From assembly GCA_006226595.1 (NCBI GenBank), contig SBGP01000066.1, forward strand, positions 62,001 to 126,000: DNA of 64,000 nucleotides. Reading direction: 5' to 3'. The DNA comes from Deltaproteobacteria bacterium (GTDB taxonomy: Bacteria; Myxococcota_A; UBA796; GCA-2862545). The notes under the pieces were generated by a model. It had not been told where the DNA came from. It was given only the letters and a program-made list of their open reading frames with translations, and searched no databases. Made by a program: the position numbers and the translations under genes. Below are positions 12,354-21,602 of the stretch, piece by piece; positions within the stretch are counted from its first letter, which is position 1, and each line of letters opens with the position of its first letter.

Positions 12354-14908
12354 GAGGAGGACTTCTCCATGAGGGTGCGGCGCCGGCTCGCGGCGCGGGG
12401 AGCGCGATGGCTGCGGACCAACCGGAAGCCGACGTGCATCTGGCAGCGGTCGGGCATGTCGAAAGAGCGAGAGGCGCAGCGAGCGAGCTCCCCGGCGCCG
12501 TCGAAGTGGCCACCGCGAATCACTCTCGGAGCCTCGTCCCCCGTTCCTCGGTACGTGCTGTCGCACCACTCGGCGACGTTGCCAGCCATGCCGCGCACGC
12601 CGTAGGGGCTCTGGTCGAGCGCGAAGTGGTCGATGTCGACCGGCGTCGGAGCGCCGTCGAAGCTGTCGCGCACCGCGCAGAAGCCAGGGTCGAAGTGGTC
12701 TCCCCACGGGTGGAAGCGGCCGTCGACGCCGCGAGCGGCCTTCTCCCACTCGTCTTCGGTGGGCAGGCGCCAGTCCTGGCCGGTGTCGGCGGCGAGCCAC
12801 TCGGCGTAGGCGCGGGCGGCGTGGAAGCTGACTCCGCTCACGGGTCGGCCGCGCCACTCGCGCGGCGGCGGACCCTCGTAGAACGGGCGGCCCCCTGGTC
12901 CCTTCGGCGCGTAGCGGGCGTGCTCGGGCGCTGCGCGCAGAAACAGGGCGTAGTCGGCGTGGGTCACCGGGTGCTTCTGGATCACGAAGGCATCGAGCCA
13001 CACGCGGTCGCGATCGCGGGGTCGCACCGCGCGGGGGTCGCCGCCACGCACGAACCAGCCGGGGCAGATGAGACACTCGCCATTCGACAGCTCGCCCTCG
13101 CGGGGAAGCCGGAAGCGCGCGGGCTCCTCGGCGCCAGGAGGGGTCATGTCCTCGTGGTGTTGGCGGCGGATGCACACTGGCATCAGCACCTCGGCACAGC
13201 CCTCTGCCTGGATGCGCAGGCGATAGCTGCCGTGGCTGATCTCGGTCCGGCGCAGCGGACTGCGGCCGATGCTGCACACGGGTGCGGCCGATAGCCGACG
13301 ATGCGCCGGGAGGTATTCCTCGAGCCACACGCGGGCCGAGGGCGGGTCGGTGCGCATCGACAGCTGCCCGTCGCCCGCGAGGTACCTCGCGTGCTTTCCG
13401 GTGTCGTGCGCCCGGAGCAGGACCTCCCACCGCGCCGCAGCCTCCGTGTCGCGCATCGCCTCGGCCTGCTCGTGTTCCTCGCGAAAGATCTCGGCGAGGA
13501 TGCGGTGCGCTTCGACAAGGTCCGGGTCGTGTCCGAGCGCGCCGAGCAGCAGCTGTCGGACCTCGGTGGCCTGCATGGCGGCCTTCCGGTCGAGCTGGGC
13601 CGCCTGGTCTTCGAGGGCCCATGCGGGCTCCTTGAGCACCGCGTCGGCCTGGGCCGGGAGACGCGAGAGCAGCCGCTTGGCCGCCGTCCTGAGCTCGCGC
13701 GCAGCCCGGCGGTCGCGATCGACTTCGGGGAGCAGATCTCGCGCGCTGCGGGTGATGCGCTTGGCCTCGGAGCGCTTCTGGACGCCCTCGAGCCAGGCCA
13801 CCAGGGCGTCGCTGATCTGGCCGGCGTGGGCGAAGCGATCCTCGGCGTCTCGGGACATGGCCTTGCGGACGATGGCGTCGAGGGCCTCGGGAATGCGCGG
13901 TCGGACGGCGGGGTCGGCGGCGTCCATGTCGTCGCGGTGCAGGGTCATGGTGACGGTCTGCGTCTTCTGGATCTCTCCCGGTGGCGGGGGAGGGCCGGCG
14001 AGGACCTCGCGGAGCACGAGCTGCGCGTCTCGTCCGTCGTAGGGCGGGCGTCCCGCGAGGATCTCGTACAGCGTCGAGCCGAGCGCGTACACGTCGCTGC
14101 GGGGGGTGAGCAGACCGAACTCGCCACGCGCCTGCTCGGGAGGCATGTACGCGGGCGTGCCGGCGACGGTGCCGTGCTGGGTGGACAGCGCGCTGCGCCC
14201 GGTTCGGTTGGTGACCACCGGCTCGTCGCCTTCGCTGGCACTCTCGGGCAGGGTCTCGCCCCACACCTTGGCCAGGCCCCAGTCGAGGACCAGCACCTCG
14301 CCAAAGGAGCCGACCATGATGTTCTCAGGCTTCAGGTCGCGGTGGACCACCCCGCGGGAGTGCGCGTACGCGACCGCGTCGCAGGCCTTGCGGAAGATGT
14401 CGATGATGCGCCGCAGGGTCAGGCCCGACTCGGTGCGGCCCCAGCGCCCGCCGGCCGACGCGGTGTGCAGCTCGCGGAGCAGCCGGCGCAGGGTGGTGCC
14501 GGTGACGACCTGCATCGTGAAGTACAGCCGTCCATCGGGCAGACGGCCGAGCTCGTGGACCGGCACGATGCCAGGGTGGGTGAGCTGGGCGGTGGCCTGG
14601 GCCTCCTCGACGAAGCGCGCGAGCACCCGACGTTTCGCGAGCAGCCGGTTGCGGATGATCTTCATCGCCATCACGCGGTTCAGGTCGCGGTCGCGCACCT
14701 TGCGGACCTCGCCCATGGCGCCGGTGCCGAGCAGACCGAGGTCCTCGTAGCGCTCCCACGCGGTCCGCGTGTCCACGGCGCCCTCTTCGCCCTTCACGTC
14801 ATCGAGGAAGCGGCTGGTACCGCGGTCCTTCAGCGCGAGGGACAGGGCCTGGAGGTCCGCGGCGCTGATGCCGTAGCGGTCCGCAATCTCTTCAGCCGCG
14901 TCAGCCAA
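12350..14908 (-). CDS. Ser/Thr protein kinase fused to a formylglycine-generating-enzyme-like domain
   Basis: About 852 residues. The start is taken as TTG at 14908 because GGAGG lies 7 bases upstream; an ATG at 14971 would add 21 unlikely residues. Residues about 50-395 are a PknB-type kinase: glycine loop LGTGAMGEV, catalytic HRDLKPEN (His189, Asp191), and DWGLAK in place of DFG (Asp209). Residues 395-590 are alpha-helical. Residues about 595-845 form an FGE/SUMF-like domain (WLPTEDEWEKAARG-type and GNVAEWCDS motifs, then RVIRGGHF and a final VGFRLV). The cysteine pair used by oxygen-dependent FGEs appears incomplete: only the RCASR cysteine is present. The FGE-like part may therefore bind ligand or substrate rather than make formylglycine. 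It is coupled by GTGA to the acyl-CoA dehydrogenase. Confidence 0.9.
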   Translation of the reverse strand: MADAAEEIADRYGISAADLQALSLALKDRGTSRFLDDVKGEEGAVDTRTAWERYEDLGLLGTGAMGEVRKVRDRDLNRVMAMKIIRNRLLAKRRVLARFVEEAQATAQLTHPGIVPVHELGRLPDGRLYFTMQVVTGTTLRRLLRELHTASAGGRWGRTESGLTLRRIIDIFRKACDAVAYAHSRGVVHRDLKPENIMVGSFGEVLVLDWGLAKVWGETLPESASEGDEPVVTNRTGRSALSTQHGTVAGTPAYMPPEQARGEFGLLTPRSDVYALGSTLYEILAGRPPYDGRDAQLVLREVLAGPPPPPGEIQKTQTVTMTLHRDDMDAADPAVRPRIPEALDAIVRKAMSRDAEDRFAHAGQISDALVAWLEGVQKRSEAKRITRSARDLLPEVDRDRRAARELRTAAKRLLSRLPAQADAVLKEPAWALEDQAAQLDRKAAMQATEVRQLLLGALGHDPDLVEAHRILAEIFREEHEQAEAMRDTEAAARWEVLLRAHDTGKHARYLAGDGQLSMRTDPPSARVWLEEYLPAHRRLSAAPVCSIGRSPLRRTEISHGSYRLRIQAEGCAEVLMPVCIRRQHHEDMTPPGAEEPARFRLPREGELSNGECLICPGWFVRGGDPRAVRPRDRDRVWLDAFVIQKHPVTHADYALFLRAAPEHARYAPKGPGGRPFYEGPPPREWRGRPVSGVSFHAARAYAEWLAADTGQDWRLPTEDEWEKAARGVDGRFHPWGDHFDPGFCAVRDSFDGAPTPVDIDHFALDQSPYGVRGMAGNVAEWCDSTYRGTGDEAPRVIRGGHFDGAGELARCASRSFDMPDRCQMHVGFRLVRSHRAPRAASRRRTLMEKSSS

Positions 14909-14980
14909 GCAGGATCCTCCACCACGGCAGGATACCGCCCACGCCGGCGCCGAGGCCAGCGCGGGGCACAAGACGCGCGA

Positions 14981-15014
14981 AGGCCCGCCGCCCCAGGGGA
15001 GGGACGACGGGCCT
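14981..15014 (-). terminator. Possible terminator hairpin of the fad operon
   Basis: AGGCCCG (14981-14987) pairs with CGGGCCT (15008-15014), a 7-bp stem around a GC-rich loop. It lies 37 bases beyond the thiolase stop in the direction of transcription. No good T-tract follows, so it is only a candidate. Confidence 0.35.
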
Positions 15015-15050
15015 GTCGATGCGCTGGGTCACGCCGTGGGGCGCGACGCG

Positions 15051-16214
15051 CTAGGCGTTTGGGTTCTCGAACACCGCCGCGGCACCCATGCCGCCACCAA
15101 TGCACATCGACACGACGCCGTAGCGGCCGCCGGTGCGCTTGAGCTCGTGGAGCAGGGTGGCGGTGAGGCGAGCGCCGGTGCAGCCCAGCGGGTGGCCGAG
15201 GGCGATGGCACCGCCGTTCGGGTTCACCTTGGCCGGGTCGATGCCGAGCTCGCGCACGCAGTACAGGGCCTGGCTCGCGAAGGCTTCGTTGATCTCGAAC
15301 ACGTCGATGTCGTCGATGCTGAGGCCGGCGGCCTCGAGCGCCTTCGGGATCGCGTAGCGCGGACCGACGCCCATGATCTCCGGCGGCACGCCGACGACCT
15401 GGAAGCTCTTGATCACGCCGAGGATGGGCAGGTTGTTCGCCTCGGCGAACTCGCGGGAGGCGACCACGGCGGCGGCGGCGCCATCGCTGACCTGGCTCGA
15501 GTTGCCGGCGGTGACGCTGCCCTTGGCGGAGAACGCCGGACGCAGGCGACCCAGACCCTCGACCGTGGAGGCACGCGGGCCCTCGTCGGTCTTGAAGTCG
15601 ATGTCGTGCCACTTGCTGCCGTCCCACACGCGGGTCGGGAAGGGCACGATCTCCTCGGCGAACTTGCCGCTCTCGATGGCGGCGAGCGCACGCTCGTGCG
15701 ACTGCACCGCGAACGCGTCCTGGTCGGCGCGGCTGACCTCGAACTGGTTCGCGACGTTCTCGGCGGTGAGGCCCATCGGCGTGTACGCGCCCGGGTCGCT
15801 CTCCATGAGGGTCGGGTTCGGAGACGGCTTCTGGCCGCCCATCGCGATCATCGACATCGACTCGACGCCCGCGGCGAGGACGACGTCCTGCCAGCCGGCC
15901 TGGATCGAGGCGGCGCCCTGCGCGATGGACTGGAGGCCCGAGGCGCAGAAGCGGTTGATGGTCACGGCGGGAACGGTGTCGGGCAGACCGGCGAGCAGGC
16001 CGCCGATGCGCGCGAGGTTCATGCCCTGCTCGGCCTCGGGCATGGCGGTACCGACCACGAGATCGTCGATCTTCGCGGGGTCGATGCCAGCCTTGTCCAC
16101 GGCCGCCTTGAGGATGTGGGCGAGCAGGTCGTCGGGACGCGTGTCCTTGAGCGAGCCCTTCTTGCCCTTGCCGATCGCCGTACGCACGGCGGAAACGATG
16201 ACTGCTTCACGCAT
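15051..16214 (-). CDS. fadA: Acetyl-CoA acyltransferase (beta-oxidation thiolase)
   Basis: A thiolase of 387 residues that cleaves 3-ketoacyl-CoA with CoA in the last step of beta-oxidation. The nucleophilic Cys is in NRFCASGLQ (about residue 88-91). The active-site His is in a GHPLGCTGAR motif and the second Cys in CIGGGMGAA. The start MREAVIVSAVRTAIG is canonical and follows an AGGA. It lies 30 bases downstream of the multifunctional FadN-type gene, so the two form a typical beta-oxidation operon. A biosynthetic acetoacetyl-CoA role is possible, but the neighbour argues for degradation. A second thiolase is cut by the 3' edge of the window (63529). Confidence 0.95.
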   Translation of the reverse strand: MREAVIVSAVRTAIGKGKKGSLKDTRPDDLLAHILKAAVDKAGIDPAKIDDLVVGTAMPEAEQGMNLARIGGLLAGLPDTVPAVTINRFCASGLQSIAQGAASIQAGWQDVVLAAGVESMSMIAMGGQKPSPNPTLMESDPGAYTPMGLTAENVANQFEVSRADQDAFAVQSHERALAAIESGKFAEEIVPFPTRVWDGSKWHDIDFKTDEGPRASTVEGLGRLRPAFSAKGSVTAGNSSQVSDGAAAAVVASREFAEANNLPILGVIKSFQVVGVPPEIMGVGPRYAIPKALEAAGLSIDDIDVFEINEAFASQALYCVRELGIDPAKVNPNGGAIALGHPLGCTGARLTATLLHELKRTGGRYGVVSMCIGGGMGAAAVFENPNA

Positions 16215-16244
16215 GTCGAAATCCTTGTCTGTGCCGAGAGGCGA

Positions 16245-18620
16245 TTAGTTCCGGAGGGGCTTGCCAGTGGTCAGCATGTGCTGGATGCGGGCCTGGGTGA
16301 GGGGCTCGCCGCACAGGGACAGGAAGACCTCGCGCTCGAGGTCGAGGATGTCCTGCTCGGTGCGCCAGGTACCGGCCGGGATGTCGCCGCCGGTGAGGAC
16401 GTGGCCGAGCTTGGCGCCGATCTTGGCGTCGTGCTCGGAGGCGTAGCCGCCCTCCTTCATGCCGTAGAGCACGAGCTCGACGGCCGCGAGGCCGCTCTTG
16501 CCCGGCAGCTTGAACTTGCGCTGACGCGGGGCCTGGTAGCCGCCATCGGCGAGGCCGCGGGCGGTCTGCTTGGCGACCTGCAGGCGGGCGTCGATGTCGA
16601 GCACCACCTTGTCCGTCGGACGCAGGTAGCCCCACTGGCGGGCCTCCTCGGCGGAGGAGGTCACCTGGGCCATGCCCACGTGGGTGAAGATCGAGCTGAT
16701 GAACGGGATCGGGTCGTAGTCCACGCCGGCGGGGATGTCGCCGAGGTAGCGCGAGAGCAGCTCCTTGCAGCCGCCGCCCGCGGGAATCAGGCCGACACCG
16801 ACCTCGACGAGGCCCATGTACAGCTCGCCCGACGCGACCGTGGCCGCGGACTGCATCGCCACCTCGCAGCCACCGCCGAGGGCGAGGCCGTGGGGGGCGG
16901 TGACGACGGGCTTGTCGCTGTACTTGAAGCGCTGCAGCAGCTGCTGCAGGTCGTTGACCTGGCCGTCGATCTGGTCCCACTGCTGCTGCGCAGCCGCCAT
17001 GACGATCGCGAGGATGTTCGCGCCGGCACAGAAGGCCTTGGGGTCCTGGTTGCCGACGACGAGCGCATCGAAGCGACCCTCGTCGAGCATGTCCATGCCC
17101 TTGTTGGCCATGTCGTTGATCAGGTTGTCGAGTGCGTTCATCTTCGAGTGGAACTCGAGGAGGAGCACGCCGTCGCCCATGTCGTGGAGCGAGGCGCTGG
17201 CGTTGCGCTCGATCTCGGAGCCGTTCGCCTTCGCGTCTGAGATGAAGAACCAGCGGTCGCTGGTCGGCACCTTGGCGGCGCCGCCGCCGTGCTGCCAGAA
17301 GGTCATCGACCCGCTGTCGTCACGGACGTAGAACGACTCGCGGCCGGCCTCGAGCATGTCGAGCACCCACTGCGGGACCGTACGGCCCTCGGACTGCATG
17401 CGCTCGACGGACTCGCGAACACCCAGGGCATCCCAGGTCTCGAACGGGCCGAGGTCCCAGCCGAAGCCCCAGCGCATGCCGCGGTCGATGTTGACCACGT
17501 CGTCGGCGATCTCGGGGATACGGTTCGCGGAGTAGATCAGGGTGTCGGCGGTGACGTCCCACGCGAGCTTGGCGGCCTTGTCGTCACCGGCGCACACGGC
17601 CTTCACGGCCTTGCCCGGGCTGCCGGCCTTCTTGGCGGCACCGAGGCTGGGGTAGCGCACCTTCTCGGAGGGGCCGTACTCGCCGGTCTCGAGGTCGAGG
17701 GCGAGGATGTTGCGACCTTCCTTCTTGTAGAAGCCGGCACCGGCCTTGGCGCCGACGGCACCGGCGTCGATGAGCTTCTGGACGAAGGCGGGCACCTCGA
17801 ATGCATCGAGGCGCTCGTCGTTCGGGGCGCCCGTAAGCACGTTGCCGAACACGTGGGCGAGGGTGTCGATACCGACGAGGTCGGCGGTGCGGAACACCGC
17901 GGACTTCGGGCGACCCATGGCCGGGCCGAACACTGCGTCGACCTCGGGCACGGTGGCGCCGTGCTCGACCATGCGCTGGAACGTCGCGCCGATGCCGAAG
18001 GTGCCGATGCGGTTGGCGACGAAGTTCGGCGTGTCCTTGCCGTACACGATGCCCTTGCCGAGCTTGCGCTCGCCGAAGTCGGCGACGCGGGCGACGATCT
18101 CGGGGTCGGTGTCGGGACCAGCGACGAGCTCGAGCAGGCGCATGTAGCGAACGGGGTTGAAGAAGTGGGTGATCAGGAACCGCTTGCGCAGGCCCTCGGA
18201 CATCTGCGCGGCCATCTCGGCGAGCGGGATGCCGGAGGTGTTCGAGCTGATCACCGCATCGGGTGCCGCGTTCGCTTCGACCCAGTCGAAGACCTTGTTC
18301 TTGATGTCGAGGCGCTCGACCACGACCTCGACGACCCAGTCGCAGGTCTTGAGCAGATCCGCGTGGTCGTCGTAGTTGCAGGGCGTGATGCGCTTCGCAT
18401 CGCTCTTGCGCATGAACGCAGCGGGCTTGATCTTGACCGCGGTCTCGATGCCCTTGAGCGCGAACGCGTTGCGCGCCTTGGGATCGTCCGAGTCACGGGC
18501 GTCGGGGGGCACGATGTCGTAGAGCAGGCTGTCGATGCCTGCGTTGGCGAGGTGGGCGGCGATGCCGCTGCCCATGACGCCGGCGCCGAGAACGGCGACG
18601 CGGCGGATCTGCTTGGCCAT
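16245..18620 (-). CDS. fadN: FadN-type 3-hydroxyacyl-CoA dehydrogenase / enoyl-CoA hydratase
   Basis: A 791-residue fusion for the two middle steps of beta-oxidation. The order is 3-hydroxyacyl-CoA dehydrogenase NAD-binding domain first (VAVLGAGVMGSGIAAHLAN, residues about 8-26; NTSGIPL near 120), then the two dehydrogenase C-terminal domains. The enoyl-CoA hydratase fold is last (FCAGANI, then the oxyanion segment APHGLALGGGCEVAM). That is the Bacillus FadN order, opposite to E. coli FadB. The ATG at 18620 gives MAKQIRRVAVLG with GGAGTG ahead; longer in-frame starts add an unlikely basic leader. In operon with the thiolase gene. Confidence 0.93.
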   Translation of the reverse strand: MAKQIRRVAVLGAGVMGSGIAAHLANAGIDSLLYDIVPPDARDSDDPKARNAFALKGIETAVKIKPAAFMRKSDAKRITPCNYDDHADLLKTCDWVVEVVVERLDIKNKVFDWVEANAAPDAVISSNTSGIPLAEMAAQMSEGLRKRFLITHFFNPVRYMRLLELVAGPDTDPEIVARVADFGERKLGKGIVYGKDTPNFVANRIGTFGIGATFQRMVEHGATVPEVDAVFGPAMGRPKSAVFRTADLVGIDTLAHVFGNVLTGAPNDERLDAFEVPAFVQKLIDAGAVGAKAGAGFYKKEGRNILALDLETGEYGPSEKVRYPSLGAAKKAGSPGKAVKAVCAGDDKAAKLAWDVTADTLIYSANRIPEIADDVVNIDRGMRWGFGWDLGPFETWDALGVRESVERMQSEGRTVPQWVLDMLEAGRESFYVRDDSGSMTFWQHGGGAAKVPTSDRWFFISDAKANGSEIERNASASLHDMGDGVLLLEFHSKMNALDNLINDMANKGMDMLDEGRFDALVVGNQDPKAFCAGANILAIVMAAAQQQWDQIDGQVNDLQQLLQRFKYSDKPVVTAPHGLALGGGCEVAMQSAATVASGELYMGLVEVGVGLIPAGGGCKELLSRYLGDIPAGVDYDPIPFISSIFTHVGMAQVTSSAEEARQWGYLRPTDKVVLDIDARLQVAKQTARGLADGGYQAPRQRKFKLPGKSGLAAVELVLYGMKEGGYASEHDAKIGAKLGHVLTGGDIPAGTWRTEQDILDLEREVFLSLCGEPLTQARIQHMLTTGKPLRN

Positions 18621-18814
18621 GATCACTCCGGATTGTCCGCTCGGGCCGTACGGCGGCGACGAGCGGGCGCGCGTGAAAAAGGATCGAACCCTACCCGAGC
18701 AGCGCTGAGCCGTCACTGAACGGTGCTTCATTTTTTGTTCCGGCGAACGAGGATCGGCCTCCGAAGCCACCGATCACGACGGCTTTCCGAGGGGGCGAAC
18801 CCGAGACCCGGGAA

Positions 18815-20131
18815 CTAGTTCGGGGCGAAGGCGAGGGGGTAGCGCAGCGTGAGCGTCTGCCCGCTCGGGGGGGCCGGGTACGTGATGTCGCGGAAGACGT
18901 CGAGGATGCAGTCGTGCATGTCCGGGTCCTCGAAGCTCGACGAGGGCACCGCGAAGCGACTCGCCTGGCCATCGCCGTCGAGCTGCAGCTGGATCACGAG
19001 GTTGCCGGGCGTGCCGACGCTCTTCGACGAGCCGTAGCAGGCCCCGATGCGCGGCATGTGGATCTGGAGGATGCGGTCGAGCGGACCGACGCTGTACGCC
19101 AGCGGCCGGCGCGCGCGCTCGGCGTGGTTGCGTGCACCGAGTGCACGGGCGCGCATGAAGTCCACCGTGCCCAGGTCCCGGGCGCCGACTCCGCAGCGGG
19201 GCTCGGCCAGGCGCTCGTCCTCGGCAACCATGCCGCCCAGGAACACGCGATCCGCCCCGAGCTCGGACAGCTCGGTGAGCGTGCGCTCGAGCACGTCGAG
19301 CGGAAGTCCGGGGGGCGCGACGAGGGCAGCGTCGAAGTGCTCACCCTGATGGAGCCACGGACGCAAACCCGCCTGGAGCTGACCCTTCCACGCGGTCGCG
19401 GCCTCGCCGATGTCGGTGGGCTCGACCAGGCAGCCGTCCCCGCCGAGCGCCACCGAGGGAGCCTCGAGCACGTGCTCGTTGCACGCCTCGAAGTTCTCGC
19501 CGGGCTCGTAGATGTCGCTGCAGTCGACGGCCTCGTTCGGGTCCCAGGAGCCGGTCGGGCGCGTGGTCGGGTCGGAGAGCACGCCCTCCAGCTGAGGGCG
19601 GAAGTCGAGGCGGGCCTCGGGCCATACCCGCGTCTCGTCGACGCGCAGGCGGAGCACGATGGTGGGCTTCAGACCGAGCATCCAGCCGAGCTCACCCGAG
19701 CGCGTGCGCGGGATCGACAACGGATGGGCCTCGGAGTCCGTCGCCCAGGTCATCTCGGTGACTCCGGTCATGCCCAGGGTGGTGACCACCGCACCCAGCC
19801 AGCCGTATCCGCCCTCGTCGACGGGCAGCTTGAAGATGGCGTGGCGCTCCTTGTGCAGCAGGGCGCGGTCGACGGCTTCGGCGAGCGGCACGATGCGGCT
19901 TCCCTCGAGCTCGTCCGGGCTCGGCGGCCACGAGCTCGCCACGTCGTCGTTCACGAAGAGCATGCCGCGCTCGATGTGCAGCATCGCCGGCGCCTTCTCG
20001 AGCTTCGGGGCGACCGGCGCCTCTTCGCGCTCCTGGTGGACGACCACGCCGCTTACCACGCGGTCGGCGGACTTCTTCTTCGCGCCGCAGGCGGCGAGAA
20101 GGAGCAGGACCAACGAGAGTGAGCGCACCAT
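18815..20131 (-). CDS. Lipoprotein with AgmX/PglI-type C-terminal domain
   Basis: A 438-residue lipoprotein: MVRSLSLVLLLLAAC with lipobox Cys15, then a KKK-rich linker. Residues about 50-170 have an ExbD/TonB-accessory flavour (KLPVDEGGYGWLGAVV), but I do not assign them. The last 90 residues follow the AgmX/PglI pattern seen in Myxococcota gliding and envelope proteins: IGACYGSSK, a strand-rich LVIQLQLDGDGQ, the SSSFEDPDMHDCILDVF segment and FRDITYPAPPSGQ before the terminal YPLAF. The family resembles TonB C-terminal domains and is thought to work in envelope-spanning complexes. It is divergent from the DUF2330 gene. The partner is unknown. Confidence 0.8.
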   Translation of the reverse strand: MVRSLSLVLLLLAACGAKKKSADRVVSGVVVHQEREEAPVAPKLEKAPAMLHIERGMLFVNDDVASSWPPSPDELEGSRIVPLAEAVDRALLHKERHAIFKLPVDEGGYGWLGAVVTTLGMTGVTEMTWATDSEAHPLSIPRTRSGELGWMLGLKPTIVLRLRVDETRVWPEARLDFRPQLEGVLSDPTTRPTGSWDPNEAVDCSDIYEPGENFEACNEHVLEAPSVALGGDGCLVEPTDIGEAATAWKGQLQAGLRPWLHQGEHFDAALVAPPGLPLDVLERTLTELSELGADRVFLGGMVAEDERLAEPRCGVGARDLGTVDFMRARALGARNHAERARRPLAYSVGPLDRILQIHMPRIGACYGSSKSVGTPGNLVIQLQLDGDGQASRFAVPSSSFEDPDMHDCILDVFRDITYPAPPSGQTLTLRYPLAFAPN

Positions 20132-20238
20132 TGAATACCCCGGGGTCGGGCAGCGTATCAGACGCCACCCCCACGCGACCGCTTCACCCGCTCACCCCCA
20201 TGAGACACTCGGCGCGGTCCTCGCATTCCGGAGCTTCG

Positions 20239-21576
20239 ATGCGGAATCTATTCGTCGCGCTCGCCTTGCTGTTCGCGGATCCCGCGGCGGCCTTTTGCGG
20301 CTTCTACGTCGCGAAGGCCGACTCCGAGCTCTACAACCAGGCGTCGCGGGTCGTGCTCGCGCGCCAGGGCGAGCAGACCGTCGTCACGATGGCCAACGAC
20401 TACAAGGGGGCGCCCGAAGAGTTCGCGATGATCGTGCCGGTGCCGAACGTGATCGAGGCTGGCGCGGTGCGGGTCGTCGACCGGGGGCTGATCGACCGCG
20501 TGGACGACTTCACCGCACCCCGCCTCGTCGAGTACTTCGACGAGAACCCCTGCGACCCGTCGCCGATTCTCGACCTGATGACCCGCGCACCCCGTGCGCC
20601 GCAGGAGAAGGGCACGAAGAAGTTCGTCGAGGAGTCCGAGGACCTCGGGGTCACCATCGAGGCCGAGTACAAGGTCGAGGAGTACGACGTCCTCGTGCTG
20701 TCCGCCAAGCAGTCCGAGGGGCTGCAGAAGTGGCTCGATCAAGAGGGCTACCGGGTGCCTGCCTCCGCGCGTGACACGCTCGGCTCGTACATCAAGCAGG
20801 GGCTGCGCTTCTTCGTCGCCAAGGTGGATGTCTCCCGCATGGAGCGCGACGGCGAGTTCGCGGAGCTGCGACCGCTTCAGGTCGAGTACAGCTCGCCGCG
20901 CTTCGGATTGCCGATCCGCCTCGGGACCGTGAACGCCACCGGGCCCCAGGACCTGCTGCTCTACGTCCTGACCTCGCGTGGGCGCGTCGAGACCACCAAC
21001 TACCGAACGGTGCGCATCCCCACGAACCGCGACCTGCCCGAGATCGCGCAGTACGAGTTTCCGGACTTCTACCGGGCGATGTTCGCTGAGACCGTCGAGA
21101 AGGCGGACGGCGCGGCGGTGGTGACGGAGTACAGCTGGCCGCTGTCGATCATGTGCGACCCGTGCTCCGCGGACCTGCTCACCGTCAACGAGCTCAACCT
21201 GCTCGGCGCGAAGTGGGTGAGGGGAGGCGGCAAGCTGCCCGAGGCCGCACACGTGACGCGGCTTCACGCGCGCTATGACGCCGAGAGCTTCCCCGACGAC
21301 CTCAAGCTGCAGGAGACGGGCGACCGTGAGCCCTTCCAGGGGCGCTACGTGATCCGCCATCCGTACAAGGGCCCCGCGGACTGCCCGCAGGGGCGCACCT
21401 ACCACGAGCAGGTGCGCGAGCGGCAGCAGACCGAGGTCGAGAACCTCGCCGAGCTCACGGGGTGGACCGAGGACGACATCTGGCAGCGCATGGACTGGGT
21501 GCCGCCCGAGCGTCGCCCGCGGAAGGGAGGCGGTGGGCCGCTTCCCTGGCAGCTCATGGATCAGCCGCTTCCCTGA
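20239..21576 (+). CDS. DUF2330 exported protein
   Basis: A 445-residue exported protein. The ATG at 20239 gives a signal peptide (MRNLFVALALLFADPAAAF) and has GGAG 8 bases upstream; upstream in-frame ATGs lack a signal. Typical DUF2330 features follow: FCGFYVAKADSELYN right after cleavage, IVPVPNV, a VEEYDVLVLSA segment, and YVIRHPYKG near the end with conserved Cys residues (MCDPCSADLL, DCPQG). The family is common in Myxococcota and has no known biochemical role. The Cys pairs suggest disulfides and therefore a periplasmic or surface location. A short linker and a basic/Pro-Gly tail end the protein. Confidence 0.85.
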   Translation: MRNLFVALALLFADPAAAFCGFYVAKADSELYNQASRVVLARQGEQTVVTMANDYKGAPEEFAMIVPVPNVIEAGAVRVVDRGLIDRVDDFTAPRLVEYFDENPCDPSPILDLMTRAPRAPQEKGTKKFVEESEDLGVTIEAEYKVEEYDVLVLSAKQSEGLQKWLDQEGYRVPASARDTLGSYIKQGLRFFVAKVDVSRMERDGEFAELRPLQVEYSSPRFGLPIRLGTVNATGPQDLLLYVLTSRGRVETTNYRTVRIPTNRDLPEIAQYEFPDFYRAMFAETVEKADGAAVVTEYSWPLSIMCDPCSADLLTVNELNLLGAKWVRGGGKLPEAAHVTRLHARYDAESFPDDLKLQETGDREPFQGRYVIRHPYKGPADCPQGRTYHEQVRERQQTEVENLAELTGWTEDDIWQRMDWVPPERRPRKGGGGPLPWQLMDQPLP

Positions 21577-21602
21577 ACCGGGGCGAGGCCGCCGGAGAGG
21601 CG

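Noticed and set aside
9717-12605. Plus-strand frame of 962 codons with a Val/Gly/Arg/Ile-rich repeat
   Set aside because: It is the complement of the TDADAD repeat gene and of the acyl-CoA dehydrogenase. The opposite strand carries recognisable domains, a signal peptide and proper starts.
18621-18814. TGAACGGTGCTTCA upstream of the FadN-type gene as a FadR/PsrA-like operator
   Set aside because: Only a 4-base arm with a 6-base spacer, and no second copy or match to a known fatty-acid operator consensus.
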